Under the pieces are notes generated by a model, which saw only the letters and a list, made by a program, of their open reading frames with translations, ran no database searches and was not told the DNA's origin. DNA of 64,000 nt from Phycisphaeraceae bacterium (GTDB lineage Bacteria; Planctomycetota; Phycisphaerae; Phycisphaerales; UBA1924): positions 186,001 through 250,000 of the forward strand of contig JACKHB010000002.1 of assembly GCA_020639195.1 (NCBI GenBank). Direction: 5' to 3'. Both the position numbers and the translations under genes were made by a program. The stretch's first letter is position 1. Each line of letters starts with the position of its first letter. Below are positions 34,535 to 43,605 of this stretch, piece after piece.

Positions 34535-34651
34535 GAGAGCCCCCATGGATGTGCCCGGGCGCGGCGGCCCGCGCGGGGCGTGTTCCATCGATTCGCCCGG
34601 CCGGGGCGGGCGGATCCCCGAACCCGACCGGCCAGACGGTATTCTCCGGCG

Positions 34652-36163
34652 ATGGCTCGCGGCACGGCTATGGGGCTGTTGGCGGTGACGCTGCTGATGG
34701 TGATCGGGGCCCCGGCCATCGCGCAGGACCGCCCGCCCAACATCGTGCTGGTGATGGCCGACGATCTGGGCCTGCATGAGCTCGGCTGCTACGGGCAGGA
34801 GAAGATCGCGACGCCCAGCATCGATGCCCTCGCATCGCGCGGGATGCGGTTCACGCGCGCGTACTCGGGCTCAACGGTGTGCGCGCCCTCGCGCTGCGCC
34901 CTGATGACCGGGTATCACACGGGGCACGCCGAGATCCGGGGCAACAGGGAGGTCGGCGGGTGGGGCCCCGAGGACGGCGAGGGGCAGTGGCCCCTGTCGG
35001 ACGAGGCCGTGACGCTGGCGGAGGTGCTCAAGGCTCGGGGCTACGCGACAGGCGCATTCGGCAAGTGGGGCCTGGGCGGGCCCGGCTCATCCGGACACCC
35101 GTGCTTCCAGGGATTCGACCACTTCTACGGCTATCTCTGCCAGCGGATCGCGCACAACTACTACCCGACGCACCTGTGGCGCAATCACGATGTCGATGTG
35201 CAGCACGACAACCGGTACTTCCCGGCGCACCAGCGCATGCAGGACAAGCCGCTGACCGCCGAGGGCGCGCTCGACGAGGACGAGTTCGAGATGTTCCGGG
35301 GCGCGCAGTACTCGCCGACGGAGATCCTCAACGAGGCGACGGGGTGGATGCGCGCTGTGCGGCGCGATTCGCCGGGAGCGCCGCTGTTCGTGTACTTCCC
35401 CTCGACCATTCCGCACGCGGCGCTGCAGGCGCCGGCGGAGTGGGTCCGGCGGTTCCCGCGCGAGTGGGATCCGGCGCCGTACCTGGGCGATCGGGGATAC
35501 CTGCCGACCGCGCGCCCGCACGCGACGTACGCCGCGATGATCGCGTACCTGGACTATTCCGTGGGCCAACTTGTTCGCACGCTCGAAGAGATGGGCGAGC
35601 TGGACAACACGCTGTTCATCTTCACGTCGGACAACGGCACGACGTTCAACGGCGGCGTGGACCGCGAGTTCTTCGGTTCCGTGGCGGGGTTGCGCGGGTT
35701 CAAGACGAATCTGTACGAGGGCGGGATCCGCGTGCCGCTGATCATCGCATGGCCGGGGGTGGCTGAACCGGGGGAATGCGATGTCCGGACGTATCTGCCG
35801 GACCTGTTCGCGACGTGCGCCGAGGCGGGCGGGGCCCGCACGCCGGGGGCGATCGACGGACGGTCGCTGATGGCGTGGTTGCGGGCCGGCGCCGGGCGTG
35901 GCCCCGTCCACCACTTCCTGTACTTTGAGTTCCCCGAGGGCAACCAGCAGCAGGCGATCATCGCGGGCGACCTCAAGCTCATCCGCCCCAATCTGCGACA
36001 GCATCCCGAGCGGATCGAGCTGTACGACCTCGCGGCGGACCCGGGCGAGACACAAGACCTCGCGGGAGATCGGCCCGAGGACGTCGCTCGCCTCACAGAG
36101 TTGATGCGTACGGCCCGGACACGCTCGGAGGTGTTCGCGATCCCGGCGCTGGATGAGGAGTGA
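34652..36163 (+). CDS. Exported type I sulfatase (arylsulfatase family)
   Basis: A 503-residue sulfatase with a Sec signal (MGLLAVTLLMVIGAPAIA). The formylglycine motif CxPSR is in STVCAPSRCALMTG, the metal site starts with NIVLVMADDLG, and later conserved parts are KWGLGGPG, FIFTSDNGTTFNGG and the C-terminal IELYDLAADPGETQDLA. It should hydrolyse sulfate esters in the periplasm or outside, typical of planctomycetes that live on algal sulfated polysaccharides. It needs a formylglycine-generating or anaerobic maturase enzyme, not seen here. The ATG at 34652 begins MARGTA; an ATG at 34670 gives an equally good signal peptide. Confidence 0.9.
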   Translation: MARGTAMGLLAVTLLMVIGAPAIAQDRPPNIVLVMADDLGLHELGCYGQEKIATPSIDALASRGMRFTRAYSGSTVCAPSRCALMTGYHTGHAEIRGNREVGGWGPEDGEGQWPLSDEAVTLAEVLKARGYATGAFGKWGLGGPGSSGHPCFQGFDHFYGYLCQRIAHNYYPTHLWRNHDVDVQHDNRYFPAHQRMQDKPLTAEGALDEDEFEMFRGAQYSPTEILNEATGWMRAVRRDSPGAPLFVYFPSTIPHAALQAPAEWVRRFPREWDPAPYLGDRGYLPTARPHATYAAMIAYLDYSVGQLVRTLEEMGELDNTLFIFTSDNGTTFNGGVDREFFGSVAGLRGFKTNLYEGGIRVPLIIAWPGVAEPGECDVRTYLPDLFATCAEAGGARTPGAIDGRSLMAWLRAGAGRGPVHHFLYFEFPEGNQQQAIIAGDLKLIRPNLRQHPERIELYDLAADPGETQDLAGDRPEDVARLTELMRTARTRSEVFAIPALDEE

Positions 36164-36177
36164 GGCGGAGGCGGTCC

Positions 36178-37026
36178 CTACGGCATGGCGGTCAATCGCA
36201 CCCGCACGGGCGTCTTGAAGGCGGGCACGATCGCGCCGTCGGCCAGCCACTCTGGCTCGTCGATCGCCTCTTCCGGCGAGATCACCTCGCTAAAGGAGAT
36301 CGTCTCCATGCCGAACGTCGCCAGCCCGATGACGGTGCCGGTGCCGTCGGCGTCGTACATCTCGCGCCCCTGCCTGACGACCATGCGCGAACCGCCGAAG
36401 ATGAACCGGCCATCGCGCGCTCGCATGTACGCATCGAGCGACTCGCCGGAGTCGGCGTGGATCGCCCACGACGTCAGCGGGGCCAGCGTCTCGCGCCCGT
36501 CGGGGCCGGCCGTGATCACCTCGACGCGCAGCGCCGGCCCCTGGGCGGGCACTCGCACGACCTCTTGGCCCGCCAGTCGCCAGTGCCCCGGGCTGCCCGG
36601 CTCGAGCCCGATGAGCAGGAGGGCCGCGTGAATCTCGCTCGCCGTGGCGAGGCTCATCACCAGTGACTCATGCTCCTTGGAATCGAAGAGGCAGACCAAC
36701 TGCTCCAGCCAGACGTCGGGCGTGGCGGGGTTGTGGCAGTCCATGGGAACGATGCCGTCGAACTCGACGACCCGGGCCCCGAGGTCGGCACGGACGTGCG
36801 GGAACACCGGTCGGAGGTCGAGCGGGGAATCTGCGATCACAGACTCGGGGGGCGGCGGCGCGTTGGGTGCCGCCGACGTGTCCGGGGAATCGGCCGGGAC
36901 CTCGGAGACCTCAGACGCGACGGGCGATCCCACCTCGCAGGCCCACTCCGCGCTTCGATGGCACGCGCAGCCCGCGATGCCCGAAGCCAGGAAGCCGATG
37001 CCGATGGCCCGGCCCGCGCGGCTCAC
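36178..37026 (-). CDS. Unrecognised lipoprotein downstream of murD
   Basis: A 282-residue predicted lipoprotein. The N-terminus VSRAGRAIGIGFLASGIAGC has two arginines, a hydrophobic stretch and a lipobox GIAGC. An Ala/Pro/Ser-rich linker (about 30-60) leads to a soluble domain with CHNPATPDVWLEQLVC and WRLAGQEVVRVPAQGPALRV; I do not recognise the family. It starts with GTG at 37026, overlapping the murD stop (GTGA), so it should be translated with murD. The same domain without an enzyme motif suggests a structural or envelope role, which is inference only. Confidence 0.68.
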   Translation of the reverse strand: MSRAGRAIGIGFLASGIAGCACHRSAEWACEVGSPVASEVSEVPADSPDTSAAPNAPPPPESVIADSPLDLRPVFPHVRADLGARVVEFDGIVPMDCHNPATPDVWLEQLVCLFDSKEHESLVMSLATASEIHAALLLIGLEPGSPGHWRLAGQEVVRVPAQGPALRVEVITAGPDGRETLAPLTSWAIHADSGESLDAYMRARDGRFIFGGSRMVVRQGREMYDADGTGTVIGLATFGMETISFSEVISPEEAIDEPEWLADGAIVPAFKTPVRVRLTAMP

Positions 37027-38339
37027 GACTCGGCCCACCGCTGGACGAGTTGTCGGAACAGATCGCCCCGCGCCTCGTAGTTCTCGAACTGGTCCCACGA
37101 GGCGCATCCGGGGCTCAGCAGCACGCAGTCGCCATCTCGAACCCGGGCCGAGATCTCCGACATCGCCCGATCCAGCGTGCCGCAGGCGACGGCGCCGATC
37201 GCTCCCTGCGCAATCGCCGCCCCGGTCGCCCCCACCGTGTACACGCCGGCGAGATCGCGCGACAGCTCGCCGATGGGCGACAGGTCCAGGCCCTTGTCGT
37301 ACCCGCCGGCGATCAGGTGCACGCGCTGTGCGCCGCCACCCTCGGCCGCTGCGGCGACCGCCAGCCGAGTGGCGTCGGGCGTGGTGGACTTTGAGTCGTT
37401 GATGAACCGCACGCCCTTGACCTCGGCGATCAACTCGAGGCGGTGAGGCAGGCCTCGGAACGTGCGCGCCGCCCCGACGATCGCCCCGGGCGAGACGTCG
37501 AGGCCCAGCGCGTCGACGACCGCGCACGCCACCGCGCCGTTGCGTGCGTTGTGCCGGCCGGGGATGGAGAGGCCCGCGACTGCCGCAGAGTCGGGAATCT
37601 CGAGGCGAACAACTCCGGGCGAGGTCGGCCAGCCGTGCGCCGAGGGGCCGAGGATCGCGCGATCGCCGGCGCCCTGCGAGGCGAGGATCCGCTGCTTGCT
37701 GGCGATGTAGTGCTCCATCGAGCCGTGCCAGTCGATGTGATTGGGCGCGATGTTGGTGACGACCGCGACGCCCGGCGACCAGCCCTCAAGCCAGTGCAGC
37801 ATCGCGCTGGAGAGTTCGAGAACGATGTGATGCCGCGAGGAGATGGAGTCAAGCGTCCCGAGCAGGCTGCCCCCGATATTGCCGCCCAAGACGACCGGCT
37901 GGCCGAGCGTCGCCAGGATGTGAGCGATCAGAGCGCTGGTCGTGCTCTTGCCCGCCGAGCCGGTGACGCCAATGACGCGGGCACGGTCGGGCAGGCGCTC
38001 GACGAGCAGGCCGATCTCGGTGGTGACGGCAACGCGCGCCGCCCTCGCCGCCCTGAGGAATCGGTTCTCCCACGGGCGTGCGACCGCGGGATTCGCGACG
38101 ACCACGTCGCACGTCGTGAAGTCGCTGACGTTGTGCTCGCCGAGCCGGAGCGAGACGCGGCCGGCCTCCACGAGGTCACCGATTTCCGCAAGGGGTCGTG
38201 CGAGGTCCGCCGCCGGGAGCAGGTCGGTCACGAGCACGTCGGCGCCCTGGACCGCGAGCCAGCGCGCGACGCCGACGCCTCCGCCGAACCGTCCCAAGCC
38301 CATGACGACGACCCGCGAACCCTCGAACTCTCCGGGCAT
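37023..38339 (-). CDS. murD: UDP-N-acetylmuramoyl-L-alanine:D-glutamate ligase
   Basis: A 438-residue MurD, which adds D-glutamate to UDP-MurNAc-L-Ala in the cytoplasm during peptidoglycan synthesis. The N-terminal Rossmann-like domain begins VVVMGLGRFGGGVGVARWLA, the ATP P-loop is IGVTGSAGKSTTSALIAHIL, and the ligase signature VVTNIAPNHIDWHGSMEHYI and C-terminal NDSKSTTPDATRLAV, LIAGGYDKG and LLSPGCASWDQF are present. It shows that the organism makes peptidoglycan precursors. No other mur gene is adjacent. It follows priA on the same strand with 12 bases between. Confidence 0.95.
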   Translation of the reverse strand: MPGEFEGSRVVVMGLGRFGGGVGVARWLAVQGADVLVTDLLPAADLARPLAEIGDLVEAGRVSLRLGEHNVSDFTTCDVVVANPAVARPWENRFLRAARAARVAVTTEIGLLVERLPDRARVIGVTGSAGKSTTSALIAHILATLGQPVVLGGNIGGSLLGTLDSISSRHHIVLELSSAMLHWLEGWSPGVAVVTNIAPNHIDWHGSMEHYIASKQRILASQGAGDRAILGPSAHGWPTSPGVVRLEIPDSAAVAGLSIPGRHNARNGAVACAVVDALGLDVSPGAIVGAARTFRGLPHRLELIAEVKGVRFINDSKSTTPDATRLAVAAAAEGGGAQRVHLIAGGYDKGLDLSPIGELSRDLAGVYTVGATGAAIAQGAIGAVACGTLDRAMSEISARVRDGDCVLLSPGCASWDQFENYEARGDLFRQLVQRWAES

Positions 38340-38351
38340 GTGGCCTCCGTG

Positions 38352-40667
38352 CTACAGCATGCCGACCGGGTCGACATCCACCGCCGTATGGGCGTCGCTC
38401 TTGATCATTCCGCGGGCGCGCAGCGCCGAGAGCGCTTCGATCAGTTGGCCCGCGCCGGGGGCGATCGCGAGCACCTCGTGCCGGTATTGGCCGGCGATGC
38501 GGGAGATGGGGCACGGGACCGCGCCCGTCACGCGCAACGACTCGAACGCCCGCAGCGCCCGCTCGATCTCTCGCGCCCGCTGCTCGCTCTTGCGGGAGAC
38601 CGGGTCGCGGCAGACGATCCGGGCCATTCGCGTCGCCGGGGGAAGGCCCGAGCGCGACCGGGCGGAGAGCTCCCGCTGCGCGAAGCCCTCGTAGTCGTGG
38701 CGGGCGGCGGCGAGGATCGCGGGGTCGTCGGGATTCAGCGTCTGAACGATGACCAGCCCATCGTCGGAGGCCCTGCCGGCGCGCCCGGCGACCTGGCTGA
38801 CGAGTTGGAACGTACGCTCGCCTGCGCGGAAGTCCGGCAGTTCCAGCGCGGTGTCGGCGCTGACCACGCCGACCAGGCGGACGCCGGGGAAGTCCAGACC
38901 CTTGGCGATCATCTGCGTGCCCAGCAGGACGCGGACCTCGCCCCGTCGAAACCTGTCCAGCGCATCGAAGTAGTCGCGGGCGGATCGCATGGTGTCGGAG
39001 TCGATGCGGAGCAGCGTTGAGCCCGATGTCAGGCCGAACCGCGCCGAGAGCTCCTCCTCGACGCGTTGGCCGCCGATGCCGAGCATGATCACCTTGTTGC
39101 CGCAGGTCGGGCAGAGACGAGGCACCACGCGTTCGGCGAGGCAGTGGTGGCAGCGAACGACCGCTCCGGTGGGGAACTGATCGCCCCGATGGAGCACCAT
39201 CGCGGCGTCGCACTCCTCGCAGGCGAGCTTCCAGCCGCAGGCGCTCCGCGGGCAGACCAGGGCGCAGGCCCAGCCCCGGCGATTCATGAGCAAGACGGCC
39301 TGGCCGTCGCCGGCGAGCGTGCGTTCGAGCGCGCCGGCGAGACGCTCGCCGATCGAGGGAAGCTCGTAGGCCGAGCCCGAACGGATGTGCCTCTCGCGGC
39401 TGGTGTCCACGATCTCGACGCGCGGCAGGCGTCCCCCACCCACCCTCTCGGCCAGCGTCCAGAGCGTGGATCGCCCGCGGCGCGTGTTGGCATAGCTCTC
39501 GAGGCTGGGAGTGGCCGAGCCGAGGACGACCGGGATCTGCTCGATCTGCGCGCGCTTGATCGCGACGTCTCGAGCGTGGTACCGCGGCAATTGGTCCTGC
39601 TTGTACGACGAGTCGTGCTCCTCGTCCACAACGATCACGCCGAGGTCGGCGATCGGCGCGAAGACGGCGGAGCGGGCCCCCACCACCACCCGCGCCTCGC
39701 CCCGCTCCACCCGGGACCACTCGTGATTCCGGGCACTCTGGGTCAGGCCCGAGTGCAGCACGGCGACTCCGGCGTCGCGGAATCGGGCCAGGAACCGGGC
39801 GCTGGTCTGGGGCGTCAGCGCGATCTCCGGCACGAGGACGAGCGCCCCTCGACCGGCCCGCAACGTCCGCTCGATTACGCGCAGGTACACCTCGGTCTTG
39901 CCCGAACCCGTGACGCCCCTGATGAGATGGGGCGAGAACCGGCCGAGCGACTCGCAGATTCCGTCGATCGCTTCCTGCTGCGCGACGGTGGGCTCTACCG
40001 CGCGATCCACGCCCTCGAGCGCGAGGGCTTCTGCGCGATGGCTGTCGCCGACCCGGACCTCGGAGACGGTGCGCATCTGGAGCAGGCCCTGGGCGATCAG
40101 CCGGTTGAGCGGCCCGACCGATCGCAGTCCCAGGTGCAGCGCGAGTTCCTTGGGGCCAAGTGGGAGCGGATCGGCGTCGAGCGATCGGAGCAGGCTCCAG
40201 GCCTCGCGCGCCGTCGGGGGGCCGGCGATCTCCTCGGTTGCCCGGCCCAGTTCGGTCCAGTCGATGACGGCGCGTTCTCGCTGCCCGATCGCGCGTTTGA
40301 CCGCCGCGGGCAGCATCGATGCCAGGACCATGCCGAGTGGGCAGACGTAGTACTGGGCCATCCAGAACGCGAGTTCCAGGAGCGGCTCTGGCACACGCCC
40401 GCCGGCCCGGCCTGCGATGGGCTTTATCCGCGACGGCGCGAGCCTGCCTAGCAGTTCTCGCCCGCCCGCCGCGATGACCACGCCGGAGACCTGCCCGGCC
40501 CTGCCGAGGGGCACATCGACGCGTTCTCCCACGGCGATGGGAGCGTCGGTGCTGTAGGCCAGACCGGCATCGTCGGCGTCGAGCGCATCGATGCCGAGTT
40601 CGACCGCGACCCGGACGAACCGGGTCGCGTCGGCCTCGTCGGCGTTCTGGAACAGATTCCGGGGCAT
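38352..40667 (-). CDS. priA: Primosomal replication-restart helicase PriA
   Basis: A 771-residue PriA, a 3'-5' superfamily 2 helicase that restarts stalled forks. Motifs in order: the N-terminal fork-binding domain, Walker A GVTGSGKTEVYLRVIE, the DEEHD box in VIVVDEEHDSSYKQ, VLGSATPSLES, and a zinc-binding block with paired cysteines (CGWKLACEEC and CHHCLAERVVPRLCPTC). The C-terminal helicase lobe ends GRAGRASDDGLV. The ATG at 40667 is just downstream of a GAGG; longer in-frame starts would run into the divergent carA gene. The gap to the carA start is only 22 bases. Confidence 0.95.
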   Translation of the reverse strand: MPRNLFQNADEADATRFVRVAVELGIDALDADDAGLAYSTDAPIAVGERVDVPLGRAGQVSGVVIAAGGRELLGRLAPSRIKPIAGRAGGRVPEPLLELAFWMAQYYVCPLGMVLASMLPAAVKRAIGQRERAVIDWTELGRATEEIAGPPTAREAWSLLRSLDADPLPLGPKELALHLGLRSVGPLNRLIAQGLLQMRTVSEVRVGDSHRAEALALEGVDRAVEPTVAQQEAIDGICESLGRFSPHLIRGVTGSGKTEVYLRVIERTLRAGRGALVLVPEIALTPQTSARFLARFRDAGVAVLHSGLTQSARNHEWSRVERGEARVVVGARSAVFAPIADLGVIVVDEEHDSSYKQDQLPRYHARDVAIKRAQIEQIPVVLGSATPSLESYANTRRGRSTLWTLAERVGGGRLPRVEIVDTSRERHIRSGSAYELPSIGERLAGALERTLAGDGQAVLLMNRRGWACALVCPRSACGWKLACEECDAAMVLHRGDQFPTGAVVRCHHCLAERVVPRLCPTCGNKVIMLGIGGQRVEEELSARFGLTSGSTLLRIDSDTMRSARDYFDALDRFRRGEVRVLLGTQMIAKGLDFPGVRLVGVVSADTALELPDFRAGERTFQLVSQVAGRAGRASDDGLVIVQTLNPDDPAILAAARHDYEGFAQRELSARSRSGLPPATRMARIVCRDPVSRKSEQRAREIERALRAFESLRVTGAVPCPISRIAGQYRHEVLAIAPGAGQLIEALSALRARGMIKSDAHTAVDVDPVGML

Positions 40668-40689
40668 GCCTCGCGTAGACTGTATCTTG

Positions 40690-41886
40690 ATGATCAGCGT
40701 GAACGACTCGCGTCCGGCCCGGCTCGTGCTCGAGGACGGATCGGTGTTTCGCGGCACGGGATTCGGGGCTCGCGACGTGACGCGAGTCGCGGAGATCGTG
40801 TTCAACACCGCCATGTCCGGATACCAGGAATCGCTGACCGATCCGTCGTACACGGGTCAGATTCTGGTCCAGACGTTTCCGATGGTCGGCATCGTTGGCG
40901 TGAACCCCGAGGACGAGGAATCACCGGGGGTTCGGGTCGCGGGCCTGGTGGTGCGTGAGCTCGTGCGCCGCCCGTCAAACTATCGGGCGAGCGAGGATCT
41001 CGACGCGTACCTGGCGCGCCATGGGGTGGCGGCGATCGAGGGCGTCGACACTCGCGAGGTGACGCGACGAATTCGCACGCGCGGCGCGATGCGGGCGGCC
41101 ATCAGCGAGGACACGAGCCTGTCGGATGCGGATTTGCTGGAGCGGGTGCTCGCGGCTCCCACGATGAGCGGCCAGAACCTCGCGGCCGTGGCGGGGTGCT
41201 CGGCGCCGGTGGAGTGGACCGACGATCTTGGAGACTGGGCGCCACGGATGATCCCCCAGGGCGGCGAGCCCTGGCGCGTGCTCGCGCTGGACTGCGGCGC
41301 CAAGCGCAACATCCTGCGTCACCTGCGCGAGCGGGGCTGCGCGGTTCGGGTCGTGCCTCACACGATCGGCGCCGAGGAGATCCTGGCTGACTTTGCCCGC
41401 GGCGAGGTGGATGGGGTCTTTGTGTCCAACGGACCGGGAGATCCCGCGGCCGTCGAACGGACGGTGGCGACGCTTCGAGACCTGGTGGCCCCCGATGCCC
41501 CTCCGATCCCGATCTTCGGGATCTGCCTCGGACATCAGCTTCTCGCGCTCGCGCTCGGGGCGACCACATACAAGCTCAAGTTCGGCCACCGCGGCGCGAA
41601 CCAGCCCGTGCTGAACCGGATCCGCGACCGCGTGGAGATCACGAGCCAGAACCACGGCTTTGCGGTTGACGCCGATTCGCTGGCGCGCGTGGGCGCCGAG
41701 GCCACGCACGTGCATCTCAACGATCAGACGGTCGCCGGGTTCCGGCTGCGCGATCGGCCCGTGCTGGCCGTGCAATACCACCCCGAGGCGTCGCCCGGCC
41801 CGCACGATGCGGCCGATCACTTTGACGCGTTCGTCGAGATGATGCGGGCATCGCGCCCGGCGCGGGCCGTGGGAACCTCGCGCTAG
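40690..41886 (+). CDS. carA: Carbamoyl-phosphate synthase small (glutaminase) chain
   Basis: A 398-residue CarA. The N-terminal domain has LVLEDGSVFRGTGFG, VFNTAMSGYQESLTDPSYTG and QTFPMVGIVGVN. The glutamine amidotransferase domain has the nucleophile Cys in FGICLGHQLLALALG and the catalytic His/Glu in VQYHPEASPGPHDA, plus FGHRGANQPV. It releases ammonia from glutamine for the CarB subunit to make carbamoyl phosphate for arginine and pyrimidine synthesis; carB is not in this window. The ATG at 40690 starts MISVNDSRP; promoter sequences must lie within the 22-base gap or inside priA. Confidence 0.95.
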   Translation: MISVNDSRPARLVLEDGSVFRGTGFGARDVTRVAEIVFNTAMSGYQESLTDPSYTGQILVQTFPMVGIVGVNPEDEESPGVRVAGLVVRELVRRPSNYRASEDLDAYLARHGVAAIEGVDTREVTRRIRTRGAMRAAISEDTSLSDADLLERVLAAPTMSGQNLAAVAGCSAPVEWTDDLGDWAPRMIPQGGEPWRVLALDCGAKRNILRHLRERGCAVRVVPHTIGAEEILADFARGEVDGVFVSNGPGDPAAVERTVATLRDLVAPDAPPIPIFGICLGHQLLALALGATTYKLKFGHRGANQPVLNRIRDRVEITSQNHGFAVDADSLARVGAEATHVHLNDQTVAGFRLRDRPVLAVQYHPEASPGPHDAADHFDAFVEMMRASRPARAVGTSR

Positions 41887-41901
41887 CGCAGGGAGCGGCG
41901 C

Positions 41902-42516
41902 GTGACGCCCGAACGCGAGCGCAGGCTGTGGCGGATCACGTTCCTGGTCACTGGGACCCGCGGGCGGGCGATGGATGTTCTCGGGCGCGTGCTGCGATCC
42001 GGGCACAACCTCCGCGGCATCGAGGACGTGTTCCTGGATCGGTTGATTCTGCAGCAGGCCCGAGAGGCGCTCGGACCGGACGCCTCGCCGATTCCTGGCG
42101 CGGACGGGCGTGGTGCGGAGGACCGGGCGCAAGACCCGGCGGACGGCGCCGGCGCGGCGCGATCGCTGTTTGCGCACGTTCACGGATTGCGTCGGCAGTT
42201 GCTCGAGGCGTGGGTGCTTGCCAACGTCGAGGCCCTCGACGACGTGCATATCGCGCGGGCGATGGACTGCTCGCGCACCGCCGCGCTGCGGTTCCTCGAG
42301 TCGGCCGAGCAGGCCCTGACACGCTCGATGGGGCCGGGATACACCGAGGCGGTCGGGGCGCTTCGAAACCTGAGCCGGTCGCTCGACGGGCGCAGCGCCG
42401 TGGGCGCGGCCAGGGCGCGGGTGTCGGCTGGACGGCGTCGACGGATCGTCAGGCGCTGGCTTCCCATCTCGATTGGCGTGCTGGGCGGGCTGCTGCTGCT
42501 CCTGCTTCTGTTGTAG
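41902..42516 (+). CDS. Sigma-70-like protein with a C-terminal membrane helix
   Basis: A 204-residue protein with the outline of an ECF sigma factor. LWRITFLVTGTRGRAMDVLG (10-29) resembles region 2, and LEAWVLANVEALDDVHIARA followed by MDCSRTAALRFLESAEQALT resembles the helix-turn-helix of region 4. The C-terminus ends in an uninterrupted hydrophobic stretch, PISIGVLGGLLLLLLLL, after an Arg-rich segment, which would anchor it in the membrane by its tail. A membrane-tethered sigma-like protein is unusual. It starts with GTG at 41902 (GGAG 8 bases upstream), 15 bases after carA, and precedes queG by 24 bases. Whether it still binds RNA polymerase cannot be told. Confidence 0.6.
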   Translation: MTPERERRLWRITFLVTGTRGRAMDVLGRVLRSGHNLRGIEDVFLDRLILQQAREALGPDASPIPGADGRGAEDRAQDPADGAGAARSLFAHVHGLRRQLLEAWVLANVEALDDVHIARAMDCSRTAALRFLESAEQALTRSMGPGYTEAVGALRNLSRSLDGRSAVGAARARVSAGRRRRIVRRWLPISIGVLGGLLLLLLLL

Positions 42517-42540
42517 CCAGTGGGCGGAGGGACAGATCGC

Positions 42541-43605
42541 GTGGATGTCGGGACGAGCCGGGACGTGCTTGCGAGATGTCGAGGATTGGGATTTGCGCTG
42601 GCGGGAATCGCCGGCGTGGAGCCCTCCCGGTTCGAGCGGGAGTACCGCTCATGGATCTCCGAGCGCCGGCACGGCTCGATGGCGTACCTGGGGCGCGATG
42701 TCGCATCGCGGATGGACCCGGGAGCGGTCCTGCCCGGCGCGCGCGCGGCGATCATGGTGGCGGATCGGTACGCCCGACGCGGCGGTGTCGATTCTCCGGC
42801 GACGCCGGGTCGTGGCAGGATCGCGCGGTACGCCAGGGGATCGGACTACCACCGGGTGATGAAGCGCCGGCTGCACGCGCTGTGCGACGCGCTGCGGGCG
42901 GAGCACGCCGGGGAGCAGTTTCGGGCGTTTGTGGACACCGCGCCGATTCTCGAGCGCGAGCTGGCCCAGCGGGCGGGCCTGGGCTGGGTCGGCAAGCACA
43001 CGCTGATCATCCATCCGCGCGAGGGGAGCTACCTGCTGCTCGGCGGTGTACTCACGACGTTGCGCCTGCCGATGCCAGAGGATCGGCCCGTCGAGGCGGA
43101 TCACTGCGGAACTTGCACGCGGTGCATCGACGCGTGTCCGACGGGCTGCATCACGCCGTACTCGATCGACGCCAGCCGATGCGTCAGCTACCTGACCATC
43201 GAGCGGCGCGAGCGGATCGACACGTCGGCGCACGAGGGGATGGGGGACTGGCTCTTCGGTTGCGATGTGTGCCAGGAGGTGTGTCCGCACAACTCGGCCC
43301 GCCCCTCGGGGCAGGGGTTGACGGAGCCCCGGGCGGAGTACGCGGAGCGCACGGCGACGTTCGATCTGCTCGATGTTCTGGGATGGACCGCGGAGCGGCG
43401 GGCCGACGCGACGCGAGGGAGCGCCCTCAAGCGGGCGACGCTCTCGATGATGCGGCGCAACGCGGCGATCGCTGCGGGCAACGCGGTGCGGGCGGGGCGC
43501 GACGCGTCGGGAGCTCTGCGTGCGCGGCTGGGGGAGTTGGCATGCGATTCTGGGGAGGTGGCGCTGGTGCGCGATGCGGCGCGGGATGCGCTGAGCCCGC
43601 GCTAA
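42541..43605 (+). CDS. queG: Epoxyqueuosine reductase
   Basis: A 354-residue QueG, the cobalamin- and iron-sulfur-dependent enzyme of the last step of queuosine tRNA modification. Two [4Fe-4S] clusters are marked by HCGTCTRCIDACPTGCI and CDVCQEVCPHN. The flavodoxin-like/B12 region includes GLGWVGKHTLIIHPREG and the N-terminal ISERRHGSMAYL. The end (TLSMMRRNAAIAAGNA) matches the HEAT-like tail of some QueG proteins. It begins with GTG at 42541, 10 bases after GGAGG; an earlier GTG at 42520 would overlap that ribosome site. Its stop overlaps the next, convergent gene. Confidence 0.92.
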   Translation: MDVGTSRDVLARCRGLGFALAGIAGVEPSRFEREYRSWISERRHGSMAYLGRDVASRMDPGAVLPGARAAIMVADRYARRGGVDSPATPGRGRIARYARGSDYHRVMKRRLHALCDALRAEHAGEQFRAFVDTAPILERELAQRAGLGWVGKHTLIIHPREGSYLLLGGVLTTLRLPMPEDRPVEADHCGTCTRCIDACPTGCITPYSIDASRCVSYLTIERRERIDTSAHEGMGDWLFGCDVCQEVCPHNSARPSGQGLTEPRAEYAERTATFDLLDVLGWTAERRADATRGSALKRATLSMMRRNAAIAAGNAVRAGRDASGALRARLGELACDSGEVALVRDAARDALSPR

